DNA from: Nocardioides sp. Kera G14 | Lineage (GTDB): Bacteria; Actinomycetota; Actinomycetes; Propionibacteriales; Nocardioidaceae | Assembly: GCF_020715565.1 (NCBI RefSeq) | Contig: NZ_CP085839.1 | Location: forward strand, 868,001 to 932,000 | Direction: 5' to 3' | DNA length: 64,000 nucleotides | Part shown: in pieces, positions 16,978-24,515 of the stretch | Layout: each line of letters opens with the position of its first letter | Position numbering within the stretch: the stretch's first letter is position 1 | Made by a program: the position numbers and the translations under genes | The notes under the pieces: model-generated | Seen by the model: the letters and a program-made list of their open reading frames with translations, nothing else | What the model was told of the DNA's origin: nothing | Databases searched by the model: none

Positions 16978-17865
16978 ATGAGCTGGTTCCGTCGGCGTAC
17001 GGCTCGGATCGCCGCCCTGACGATGGTGCGCGACGAGGCCGAGATGCTGCCGCGCTGGTTGGCCTACTACGGCGACCAGCTCGGCGCCGACCAGCTCGTC
17101 GTCGTCGACCACGGCTCGACCGACGGCTCGACGGACGACCTGCCGTGCCGGGTGATCCGCGACCCCGACCTCGGCGAGGTGGAGTTCGAGCGCGGCCGGA
17201 TGCGCTACCTCAGCTCGGTCGCGACGGACCTGCTGCGCACGCACGATGCCGTGCTCTTCACCGACTGTGACGAGTTCCTGCTACCGGACCCCTCCCGCTA
17301 CGAGGGCCTGGTCGATCTGGTCTCCCGCCGCCGGGATGACGTCATCGCAGGGATCGGCTTCAACCTGGTCCACCGCTTTGTCGGCCCGTCCGCGGAAGCG
17401 CCGCTCGACCCCGCCCGGCCGGTCCTCGAGCAGCGCCGCAACGGCTTCGTGATCCCACGCCTCTCGAAGCCGTCGATCAAGCGGGTCCCGGCCGGCTGGC
17501 GCTTCGCCTCGCACGGCATCAACACCCGCTTCGCCCCGTCCGCCGACGCGCTCCTCCTCCACCTCAAGTACGCCGACGCCGACCTGCTCCGCACGACCGG
17601 CGACCGTCGCCGGGCGATCCACGCCTCCACCGGGCTGGGGCCGAAGAGCGCCTGGGCGAAGTCGGGCGACGAGCTGGTCGCGGAGCTCGAGGCGGTGCTG
17701 GCCGACCGGCCCGAGCCGCACGAGCTCGATCTGGCCTCCCTCGACGTCTCCGGACTGGTCCACCAGCGCGGCGAGGCGTGGGAGACCACCGGCCTGCGCG
17801 AGCTGGTCGAGATGCAGGAGGGCGAGCTCGTCCGACTGCCGGACCGCTTCCGCGGCCTGGTCTGA
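16978..17865 (+). CDS. Family 2-type glycosyltransferase, second copy of a duplicated module
   Basis: The 295-residue protein resembles the one at 14911 throughout: RIAALTMVRDEAEMLPRWLAYY, VVVDHGSTDGSTDD and FTDCDEFLLP (DxD-type CDE). Later KPSIKRVPAGWRFASHGI matches KPVLKRTEAAWARASHAL in the paralogue. There is no signal or membrane segment. It lies 7 bases after the sulfotransferase-like gene. The function is probably to build a glycan that the neighbouring enzyme sulfates. Confidence 0.78.
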   Translation: MSWFRRRTARIAALTMVRDEAEMLPRWLAYYGDQLGADQLVVVDHGSTDGSTDDLPCRVIRDPDLGEVEFERGRMRYLSSVATDLLRTHDAVLFTDCDEFLLPDPSRYEGLVDLVSRRRDDVIAGIGFNLVHRFVGPSAEAPLDPARPVLEQRRNGFVIPRLSKPSIKRVPAGWRFASHGINTRFAPSADALLLHLKYADADLLRTTGDRRRAIHASTGLGPKSAWAKSGDELVAELEAVLADRPEPHELDLASLDVSGLVHQRGEAWETTGLRELVEMQEGELVRLPDRFRGLV

Positions 17866-17875
17866 AGCCGCTAGG

Positions 17876-17889
17876 TTACTGGCGAGTAA
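17876..17889. promoter_or_regulatory. TetR-type operator candidate, copy 2
   Basis: TTACTGGCGAGTAA has 5-bp inverted arms and fits YTACTNGYGAGTAR. A likely -10 box TAGGTT at 17872-17877 overlaps its left end, and the MaoC start codon is 19 nt downstream. Confidence 0.65.
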
Positions 17890-17908
17890 TCGAATGGAAA
17901 GGCAGCCC

Positions 17909-18958
17909 GTGAGCACGACCTCTGCGTCCAAGACGGACAGTGGCAACTTCTTCGAGGACTTCGCGATCGGGCAGGTGATCCAGCATGCGACGCCGCGCAC
18001 GGTCACCGAGGGCGACCGCGCGGTGTACGGCTCGATCTACCCGACGCGTTTCGCGATCCCGTCGTCCGCTGCGTTCGCGGCCTCCGTGGGCCTCCGGGCG
18101 CACCCGGTCGAGGACCTGATCGCCTTCCACATCGCGTTCGGCAAGACCGTCCCCGACATCTCCCTCAACGCGGTGGCCAACCTCGGCTACGCCGAGTGCC
18201 GCTTCCACCAGCCCGTGCTTCCCGGGGAGACGCTCTCCACGAGCTCCGAGGTCATCGGGCTCAAGCAGAACTCCAACGGCAGGAGCGGCGTCGTCTACGT
18301 CCGATCCACCGCCGTCAACCAGGCCGGAGAGACGGCGCTCGAGTGGGCGCGGTGGGTGATGGTGCACAAGCGGGATGCCGAGGCCGCCGCCCCGGAGACG
18401 GTGATCCCGGAGCTCGCCTCCGTGGTCGACCCGAAGGAGCTCGTCATCCCCGACGGCCTCGACTTCACGGCGTACGACTTCGCCGCCGCCGGCGAGGCGC
18501 ACCGCTTCGACGACTACGAGGTGGGGGAGAGGATCGACCACGTCGACGGCGTCACCCTCACCGAGTCCGAGCACCAGCAGGCGACCCGGTTGTGGCAGAA
18601 CACCGCCAAGGTGCACTTCAACAAGGAGGCCCGCCCCGACGGCCGCAACCTCGTGTACGGCGGTCACATCATCAGCCTGGCAAGGGCTCTGAGCTTCAAC
18701 GGGTTGGCGAACGCCCAGCTGATCGCCGCGATCAACGCGGGCTCGCACGTGGCCCCGGCCTTCGCCGGTGACACCGTCTACGCGTGGTCCGAGGTGCTCG
18801 AGAAGGCAGAGACGTCCGCTCCCGGCGTGGGTGCGCTGCGGCTCCGGCTGGTCGCCACCCGCGGTCGCGACGAGTCCATGACCCTCCGCAACGAGGAGGG
18901 GAAGTACGCCGACGGCGTGCTGCTCGACCTCGACCTGTGGACGTTGGTGCCTCGATGA
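17909..18958 (+). CDS. MaoC-family double-hotdog acyl-CoA hydratase
   Basis: The 349-residue protein consists of two MaoC-like hotdog domains (about residues 10-160 and 185-345). The length and tandem form are those of the mesaconyl/methylmalyl-CoA hydratase-like group. The second domain holds VYGGHIISLARALSFNG; the first has FEDFAIGQVIQH. The GTG at 17909 has GGAAAGG 6 nt upstream, better than the ATG at 17894. An operator-like palindrome covers the promoter. It is translationally coupled to the SDR gene, suggesting successive steps on an acyl-CoA. The exact substrate is not known. Confidence 0.8.
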   Translation: MSTTSASKTDSGNFFEDFAIGQVIQHATPRTVTEGDRAVYGSIYPTRFAIPSSAAFAASVGLRAHPVEDLIAFHIAFGKTVPDISLNAVANLGYAECRFHQPVLPGETLSTSSEVIGLKQNSNGRSGVVYVRSTAVNQAGETALEWARWVMVHKRDAEAAAPETVIPELASVVDPKELVIPDGLDFTAYDFAAAGEAHRFDDYEVGERIDHVDGVTLTESEHQQATRLWQNTAKVHFNKEARPDGRNLVYGGHIISLARALSFNGLANAQLIAAINAGSHVAPAFAGDTVYAWSEVLEKAETSAPGVGALRLRLVATRGRDESMTLRNEEGKYADGVLLDLDLWTLVPR

Positions 18959-19779
18959 GCGCGAGCCCCGCCCCAGGCACCCGCGCCGTCCTGGTCTCCG
19001 GCTCGGCCAACGGCATCGGCGCTGCCACCGTCCGGCGCTTCGCCGCCGCCGGCTGGTTCGTCGGCATCTACGACATCGACGCCGCCGGCGCCGAGCGCCT
19101 CGCCGACGAGCTCAACGCCGAGCGACCCGGGTCGGCCGTCGCGGGCCGACTCGACGTCACCTCGATCGAGCAGTGGGAGGTCATCGTCGCCGAGTTCGTG
19201 GCCGCGGCCGGCGGACGACTCGACCTGCTGGTCAACAACGCGGGCATCCTGCGCGGGGGTCGCTTCGCCGACCTGCCGATCGCCGCGCACCACGCGACGA
19301 TCGCGATCAACGTCGACGGCGTGATCAACGGCTGCTATGCCGCCCACCCGCATCTCGCGGCGACCCCCGGGTCGGGCGTGATCAACCTGTGCAGTGCGAG
19401 CGCGATCTACGGACAGGCCGAGCTGGCGGCGTACAGCGCCTCCAAGTTCGCCGTCCGCGGGCTCACCGAGGCGCTCGAGCTCGAGTGGCGCAAGGAGGGC
19501 ATCCGGGTGCAGGGCGTCTGGCCGCTCTTCGTGGACACGGCGATGACCGAGGGCCTCCACATCGGCAGCACGGACACGCTCGGCGTGAACCTCACGCCGG
19601 CCGACGTCGCCGACCAGATCCTCGCGATGGCGCAGCCGCCGCGCGGCCTGCTCGGAAGGCTGCGGCCGCCGAAGGTGCACACCGCCGTCGGTGCTCCAGC
19701 ACGCATCTTCCAGACGCTGGCCGACCTCGGCCCGAGCTTCGTGGTGCGTGAGGTCAACAGGCGGATCACCCACTCCTGA
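18955..19779 (+). CDS. SDR family oxidoreductase
   Basis: The 274-residue short-chain dehydrogenase has cofactor motif SGSANGIG (about residues 16-23), NNAG (about 95), a catalytic Ser in LCSASAIYG and YSASK (Tyr and Lys). The Asp in IYDIDAAG after strand 2 suggests NAD preference. The C-terminal about 40 residues (after LLGRLRPPKVH) are longer than a minimal SDR. Its ATG overlaps the MaoC stop, so both belong to the TetR-controlled unit and probably act on a shared 3-hydroxyacyl substrate. Confidence 0.87.
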   Translation: MSASPAPGTRAVLVSGSANGIGAATVRRFAAAGWFVGIYDIDAAGAERLADELNAERPGSAVAGRLDVTSIEQWEVIVAEFVAAAGGRLDLLVNNAGILRGGRFADLPIAAHHATIAINVDGVINGCYAAHPHLAATPGSGVINLCSASAIYGQAELAAYSASKFAVRGLTEALELEWRKEGIRVQGVWPLFVDTAMTEGLHIGSTDTLGVNLTPADVADQILAMAQPPRGLLGRLRPPKVHTAVGAPARIFQTLADLGPSFVVREVNRRITHS

Positions 19780-19797
19780 GCGGCCTCCCGCCCTCGC

Positions 19798-19803
19798 TAG
19801 ACT
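19798..19803 (+). promoter_or_regulatory. Putative -10 box TAGACT
   Basis: TAGACT ends 9 nt before the ATG of the sulfotransferase at 19813, suggesting a separate, nearly leaderless transcript. Confidence 0.4.
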
Positions 19804-19812
19804 CGGCGGACC

Positions 19813-20730
19813 ATGACTCCCAACCTCCTGATCGCGGGCGTGCAGAAGGCCGGGACGACCTGGCTCCACAGCATGCTCGCCGAGCACCCCGACTTCGCGA
19901 TGTCGAAGCCGAAGGAGCTCAACCACCTCCGCACTCCCGAGGCGCGGTTCCACGAGGGCTGGGACGACTACCTCCGGCACTGGGCGGGTCGGTCCGAGCG
20001 GTTCCGCGGCGAGTCGACCCCGCACTACTTCTGGGCCCCTGACCCGGTGTGGGGACCGAAGGGCGGCATCAACGTCGCGCGCCGGGTGGCCGAGCACCTC
20101 GACCCGGAGGCCCAGGTGATCGTGATCCTGCGCGATCCGGTCTCGCGCGCGGTCTCGTCCTACTGGCACCAGTTCTCCCGCGGCCGGTTCGATCCGTCCA
20201 CCACCGGGATCCTCCGGGCGCCCGCCCACTGGGGAATCGTCGACCTGGGCTTCTACAGCCGCCACTACGCACAGTGGGCCGGCGAGCTCGGCGCCGAACG
20301 CGTGCACGTCCTGCTCTACGACGACCTCGTCAGTGACCCCGACGCCTTCCTGCGACAGGCATTGACCGTGCTCGGTGCCCGCGTCGACGTGCCCGAGTTC
20401 TGGGACGTGATCGACGTCCACGCGCGGGTGCACGACAAGAGCTGGGTCAAGGAGTTCCGCGCAGCGCACGACCCCGTCACCGAGGCCGAGATCGCCGCTC
20501 TCGTCGAGATCTACCGGGACGAGGTCGCCTGGGTGGAGAGCCATCTCGGCCGCAGCCTGCCCGCCTGGTCCGACCGCGAGGCGCTGATCACCAAGCACGC
20601 ACACAGCTCCGGCGAGCCCGGGCCGTGGGTGGCAGATCCCGCCACTGTGCCCGAATGGCAGCGCGCCCTCAACCGCGAGAGGAAACGACGTGAGCGCAAC
20701 GCTGCACCTCGTCCGTCACGGCGCGACTGA
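19813..20730 (+). CDS. Sulfotransferase (heparan-sulfate-type domain)
   Basis: The 305-residue protein has the classical motifs of the Sulfotransfer_1 family: LIAGVQKAGTTWLHSML (5'-phosphosulfate loop, about residues 5-21) and VIVILRDPVSRAVSSYWHQ (3'-phosphate-binding, about 100-118). KPKELNHLR and ESTPHYFW resemble glycosaminoglycan N- and O-sulfotransferases. It therefore probably sulfates a glycan or glycolipid using PAPS. It belongs to a different subfamily from the three sulfotransferase-like genes at 13240-16970. Its last 41 bases overlap the histidine phosphatase gene. Confidence 0.85.
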   Translation: MTPNLLIAGVQKAGTTWLHSMLAEHPDFAMSKPKELNHLRTPEARFHEGWDDYLRHWAGRSERFRGESTPHYFWAPDPVWGPKGGINVARRVAEHLDPEAQVIVILRDPVSRAVSSYWHQFSRGRFDPSTTGILRAPAHWGIVDLGFYSRHYAQWAGELGAERVHVLLYDDLVSDPDAFLRQALTVLGARVDVPEFWDVIDVHARVHDKSWVKEFRAAHDPVTEAEIAALVEIYRDEVAWVESHLGRSLPAWSDREALITKHAHSSGEPGPWVADPATVPEWQRALNRERKRRERNAAPRPSRRD

Positions 20731-21250
20731 GTGGTCGGAGGCCGGGCGGCACACCAGCCGCACGGACCTGCCGCTGCTGCCCTCGGGTGTCGAGATGGCG
20801 CGCTCCCTGGCGCGTCGCCTGGAGGGGACGACGTACGACCTCGTGCTGACCTCGCCGCGGCAGCGCGCCCGCAACACGGCCATGCTCGCGGGCTTCCCGG
20901 ATGCGGTGGTCGATGAGGACCTCGTCGAGTGGGACTACGGCGACTACGAGGGTGTGACGACCGACGTCATCCGCGAGACCGATCCTGAGTGGACGATCTG
21001 GACTGGCGTCACGCCGGGCGGGGAGAGTGCTGAGGCCCTGACCGAGCGGCTCGACCGGGTCGTCGCGCGGGTGCGTGCGACCGACGGCACCGCGCTGGTC
21101 TTCGCCCACGGCCACTGCCTGCGTGCACTCACCGCCCGCTGGCTCGGGCTGCCGGTCTCGGAGGGACGGCTGTGGCGGCTCGACACCTCCACGCTCTCGG
21201 TGCTGGGCGCCGAGCGCGAGCAACCGGTGATCCTTCGCTGGAATTCCTGA
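20690..21250 (+). CDS. Histidine phosphatase family protein (phosphoglycerate mutase-like)
   Basis: The 186-residue protein has LHLVRHGATEW with the phosphorylated His (about residue 10), RARNTAML, a conserved Glu in EDLVEWDYGDYEG and VFAHGHCLR with the second His. The size suits a small-molecule acid phosphatase. M. tuberculosis Rv3214 (Gpm2, phosphatase-type) occupies a comparable position near the ParA-like and RhlE genes. The GTG at 20690 lies inside the sulfotransferase gene, with GAGAGGAAA upstream as a Shine-Dalgarno. Confidence 0.87.
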   Translation: MSATLHLVRHGATEWSEAGRHTSRTDLPLLPSGVEMARSLARRLEGTTYDLVLTSPRQRARNTAMLAGFPDAVVDEDLVEWDYGDYEGVTTDVIRETDPEWTIWTGVTPGGESAEALTERLDRVVARVRATDGTALVFAHGHCLRALTARWLGLPVSEGRLWRLDTSTLSVLGAEREQPVILRWNS

Positions 21251-21268
21251 CTGGAAACACACCGCCCC

Positions 21269-21274
21269 TAATCT
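21269..21274 (+). promoter_or_regulatory. Putative -10 box TAATCT for the PHP gene
   Basis: TAATCT ends 6 nt before the GTG at 21281, and no Shine-Dalgarno is present. Confidence 0.5.
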
Positions 21275-21280
21275 TGGCGG

Positions 21281-22159
21281 GTGCGCATCGACCTCCACAC
21301 CCATTCGCGGGTGAGTGACGGAACCGATACGCCGACCGAGCTCGTCCACGCTGCTGCGCGTGCCGGTCTCGATGTCATCGGCCTCACCGACCACGACACG
21401 ACCGACGGCTGGGCCGAGGCTGCCGTTGCCGCTGCGGAGGCCGGGATCGGGCTGGTCCAGGGCCTCGAGCTCAGCACGCGGTACGACGGCCACGGCGTGC
21501 ACCTGCTCGGGTATCTGCCCGACCCGACCTACCCTCCGCTGCTCGACGAGCTCGGCCGGATCCTCGAGGGGCGCGATGGGCGCGTCGAGCGGATGGTGCA
21601 CCGGCTCAACTCGCTGGGGTTGGCGATCACGGTGGAGGACGTGCGTGCCGAGTCTGCCGACGCCGTCTCGACCGGCCGCCCTCACGTGGCCGACGCGCTC
21701 GTCCGGCTCGGGCACGTCCTCGACCGCGACGAGGCGTTCTCGCGCTACCTCGGATGGGGGAAGCCGGCCAACGTGCACCGCTACGCCTCGGACCTGGTCG
21801 AGATGATCCGCGTTGTGACGGCGGCGGGAGGCGTCGCGGTGATCGCCCACCCGTGGGGACGCTCCAGCACCCGGCTGACCGAAGCCGACTTCGCGGCACT
21901 CCAGGAGATCGGGCTGGTCGGCCTCGAGGTGGACCATCAGGACCACACGCCGTCGATGCGTCAGGAGCTTCGCGCCATCGCGCTCAACCTCGGCCTGGTC
22001 ATCACAGGCTCCAGTGACCACCACGGTCTCGGCAAGAAGGGGCACGACCTCGGCGTGAACACCACCGACCCCTCAGAGCTGGACCGGCTCCTCGCAGCGG
22101 CCGCCGCGTCGGCTGTCGCCAGTGGACGACGTACGCCTGAGATGGTGAGGCCGGCATGA
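21281..22159 (+). CDS. PHP domain metal-dependent phosphoesterase
   Basis: The 292-residue protein has the PHP metal-site motifs: RIDLHTHSRVSDGTDTPTEL at the N-terminus, GLTDHDTTDGW (about residue 35), HPWG (about 191) and ITGSSDHHG (about 243). Relatives such as YciV/TrpH hydrolyse 3',5'-nucleoside bisphosphates or 5' ends of short RNA/DNA. If this one hydrolyses PAP, the by-product of PAPS-dependent sulfotransferases, its place after four sulfotransferases would make sense, but that is speculation. The GTG start is leaderless-like. It is coupled to the MarC gene by an ATGA overlap. Confidence 0.87.
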   Translation: MRIDLHTHSRVSDGTDTPTELVHAAARAGLDVIGLTDHDTTDGWAEAAVAAAEAGIGLVQGLELSTRYDGHGVHLLGYLPDPTYPPLLDELGRILEGRDGRVERMVHRLNSLGLAITVEDVRAESADAVSTGRPHVADALVRLGHVLDRDEAFSRYLGWGKPANVHRYASDLVEMIRVVTAAGGVAVIAHPWGRSSTRLTEADFAALQEIGLVGLEVDHQDHTPSMRQELRAIALNLGLVITGSSDHHGLGKKGHDLGVNTTDPSELDRLLAAAAASAVASGRRTPEMVRPA

Positions 22160-22764
22160 ACATCACCCTCGCGGTCGAGGTCTTCGTGACCCTCTTCGTG
22201 ATCATGGACCCGGTCGGCACCGTGCCGGTCTTCCTGTCGCTGACCGCCGGGCGCACGTCCGTGATGGCGCGGCGGGCGGCCTGGCAGGCGGTGCTGGTCG
22301 CGTTCTTCGTCATCGTGGTCTTTGCGATCTTCGGGCAGGGGATCCTCGACTACCTCGGGATCACGCTGCCCGCGATGCAGGCCTCTGGGGGCCTGCTCCT
22401 GCTCCTCGTCGCCCTCGAGCTGCTCACAGGCGACGAGGACGAGAACTCCCTGACCCAGGGCAAGGCGAAGAACGTCGCCCTCGTGCCTCTCGGCACCCCG
22501 CTGCTCGCCGGGCCCGGCGCGATCGTCGCGACGATGCTCTTCGTGCACCGGGTCGACGGGTTCTCCGACGGCGTGGCCGTCGCGCTCGGCATCGTCGCCG
22601 TGCACGTGTCGTTGTGGCTGGCGATGCGCTTCTCACTGCCGCTGCAACGGCTGCTCCGCGAGAGCGGCATCCTGCTCGTCACCCGCATCGCCGGTCTGCT
22701 CCTCGCGGCCATCGCGGTGCAGATGGTCGCCGATGCGGTGAAGGCGTTCATCGAGGCCGGCTGA
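22156..22764 (+). CDS. MarC family integral membrane protein
   Basis: The 202-residue protein has six hydrophobic helices and the MarC/UPF0056 features LFVIMDPVGTVPVFLSLT and VPLGTPLLAGPGAI. Despite the name, the family is not shown to give antibiotic resistance and its function is unknown. Its ATG is within the PHP stop. The stop codon forms the first bases of a 15-bp tandem duplication shared with the end of the convergent SDR gene. Confidence 0.88.
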   Translation: MNITLAVEVFVTLFVIMDPVGTVPVFLSLTAGRTSVMARRAAWQAVLVAFFVIVVFAIFGQGILDYLGITLPAMQASGGLLLLLVALELLTGDEDENSLTQGKAKNVALVPLGTPLLAGPGAIVATMLFVHRVDGFSDGVAVALGIVAVHVSLWLAMRFSLPLQRLLRESGILLVTRIAGLLLAAIAVQMVADAVKAFIEAG

Positions 22765-22791
22765 GCTACTTCCGCCTGAGCTACTTCCGGC
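22762..22791. repeat. 15-bp tandem duplication at the marC/SDR junction
   Basis: TGAGCTACTTCCGCC at 22762-22776 is followed directly by TGAGCTACTTCCGGC at 22777-22791. The first unit contains the MarC stop. The second carries the stop (TAG on the minus strand) and last codons of the SDR gene. Confidence 0.75.
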
Positions 22792-23524
22792 CGAGCGACT
22801 GGAAGCGCTGCAGCACGCCACGCGGGATGAGCTTGGACGCCCCGACGACAGCCTTGTAGCGGACGCTCGGGATCGAGAAGGCCTTGCCCTTCTCGTGGTC
22901 CGCGAGCGCCTCGGCCACCAGGTCGTCGACGTCGAGCCACATGAAGCTCGGCGCGCTGTCGCGGCCGACACCCATCCGCTGGTGGAACTCCGTCTTCGTG
23001 AAGCCCGGGCACAGCGCGGTCACGGTCACGCCCTGGTCACGGTACTCGTTGTGCGCCCACTCGCTGAAGGAGTTCACCCACGCCTTCGCCGCGCTGTAGG
23101 TACCCCGCGGCAGGAAGCCGGCGACGCTCGAGACGTTGATGATGTTCGCCTTCACCGAGAGCGCGGCGTGCGAGAGGCGCAGCACGGCCGTGACCAGGAC
23201 CTCGAGCATCTCCGTCTCCTGGTCGGCCGTGTTGTCCGCGAAGCGCTGCTTCAGTCCGAAGCCGGCGTTGTTGATGAGCAGGTCGATCGGCTTCTCGGTG
23301 GAGGCGACACGCTCCTCGACCCCCTTGAGCTGGATGCGGTCGGTCAGGTCCGCGGGCAGGATCTCGACAGTCACGCCGTACGTCGACTGCAACTCCTCCC
23401 CGGTGGCAACCAGCCGCGCCTCGTCCCGCGCGACGAGCACGAGATCATGTCCGCGTGCGGCAAGCTGCTGGGCGAAGGAGAGTCCGATGCCGGCGGTCGC
23501 GCCGGTAATGAGGGCGGTGGGCAT
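22781..23524 (-). CDS. SDR family oxidoreductase (DltE/YqjQ-like)
   Basis: The 247-residue protein has ITGATAGIG (cofactor loop, about residues 6-14), NNAGFG (about 90), a Ser in NVSSVAG and YSAAK (catalytic Tyr/Lys, about 143-147). VLVARDE after strand 2 suggests NADP. The C-terminus LIPRGVLQRFQSLGRK has a basic tail. Substrate unknown. The ATG at 23524 is preceded by TAGGCT at 7 nt, so it is likely leaderless. Confidence 0.87.
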   Translation of the reverse strand: MPTALITGATAGIGLSFAQQLAARGHDLVLVARDEARLVATGEELQSTYGVTVEILPADLTDRIQLKGVEERVASTEKPIDLLINNAGFGLKQRFADNTADQETEMLEVLVTAVLRLSHAALSVKANIINVSSVAGFLPRGTYSAAKAWVNSFSEWAHNEYRDQGVTVTALCPGFTKTEFHQRMGVGRDSAPSFMWLDVDDLVAEALADHEKGKAFSIPSVRYKAVVGASKLIPRGVLQRFQSLGRK

Positions 23525-23531
23525 GGGCTCG

Positions 23532-23537
23532 AGCCTA
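23532..23537 (-). promoter_or_regulatory. Putative -10 box TAGGCT for the SDR gene
   Basis: TAGGCT on the minus strand ends 7 nt before the ATG at 23524. The remaining 23538-23700 holds nothing I can name. Confidence 0.5.
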
Positions 23538-23700
23538 GGCCCATGCGTTCGGTCGACACTGACGCATTGGTGGTGACCGTGACCAACTGCGGCCGGGAGT
23601 GGGTCATGGTCAGAACCGATGCCGCAGTGGCCGCCGGGGGAATCCGGCCCGCGGGACCGGCTGCCGAGGGTGCGCCTCCTGGGGCATGATGGGCGGCGCC

Positions 23701-24480
23701 ATGACGATCACACTCGCAGTCGCCAACCAGAAGGGCGGCGTCGCCAAGACGACGTCCGTCGCGTCGCTGGGGGCTGCCCTCGCCGAGCTCGGCCAGAAGG
23801 TGCTGCTCGTCGACCTGGACCCGCAGGCCTGCCTGACCTTCAGCCTGGGCGTGGACCCCGAGGACGTCGAGGTCTCGGTCCACCAGGTGCTGACCAAGGG
23901 CACCGCCCCGGCCGAGGTGATCCTCGAGACCGAGGACGGCGTCGACCTGCTGCCGGCGACGATCGAGCTCGCCCGCGCAGAGGCCGACCTGCTCACGCGC
24001 ACCGGCCGCGAGCACGTGATCAAGGGGTCGCTCGAGGAGCTCGCCGAGGGCCGGGAGGCCTACGACTGGATCCTGCTCGACTGCCCACCCTCCCTCGGGG
24101 TGCTCACCGTGGCAGCCCTGACGGCGGCGGACGGCGTGCTCATCCCGCTGCAGTGCGAGACGCTGTCCCACCGTGGTGTCGGACAGCTGCTCGACACCGT
24201 CCACGACGTGCGCCGCTTCACCAACAAGGGCCTCGAGGTCTGGGGCGTGCTGCCGACTCTCTTCGACGGCCGCACGAACCACTCCCGCACCGTGCTCGAC
24301 ACGATCAGCGAGACCTACGACCTCGATGTCGTCGAGCCGCCGATCCCGAAGACGATCAAGTTCGCCGAGGCTCCCGCCGCCGGCCGCTCGATCCTCGCGA
24401 CCAGCCGCTCCAGCAAGGGCGCGAAGGCCTACCGCGAGGTGGCCGCCAACCTGCTCAAGCGCGCCTCGCCAAAGTCGTAA
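23701..24480 (+). CDS. ParA family ATPase, orphan
   Basis: The 259-residue protein has the deviant Walker A NQKGGVAKTT (about residues 9-18) including the signature Lys, VDLDPQACLT, DWILLDCPPSLGVL and RGVGQLLDTV. No parB-like gene or parS-like site lies nearby, and chromosomal parAB would be near the origin genes, so this is a stand-alone ParA like M. tuberculosis Rv3213c. It may position a protein or complex in the cell. The ATG at 23701 is preferred; in-frame ATGs at 23686 and 23689 remain possible. Confidence 0.88.
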   Translation: MTITLAVANQKGGVAKTTSVASLGAALAELGQKVLLVDLDPQACLTFSLGVDPEDVEVSVHQVLTKGTAPAEVILETEDGVDLLPATIELARAEADLLTRTGREHVIKGSLEELAEGREAYDWILLDCPPSLGVLTVAALTAADGVLIPLQCETLSHRGVGQLLDTVHDVRRFTNKGLEVWGVLPTLFDGRTNHSRTVLDTISETYDLDVVEPPIPKTIKFAEAPAAGRSILATSRSSKGAKAYREVAANLLKRASPKS

Positions 24481-24502
24481 CCCGCGGGTGACACGCCCGG
24501 CC

Positions 24503-24508
24503 TAGAGT
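24503..24508 (+). promoter_or_regulatory. Putative -10 box TAGAGT for the amine oxidase gene
   Basis: TAGAGT ends 7 nt before the ATG at 24516. This favours that start over the GTG at 24507. Confidence 0.5.
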
Positions 24509-24515
24509 GGCCGGC

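Noticed and set aside
23538..23700. Possible small RNA or parS site before the orphan parA
   Set aside because: Only weak inverted pieces (ATGCGT and ACGCAT) are present, and no parS-like 16-bp palindrome or small-RNA terminator could be seen.
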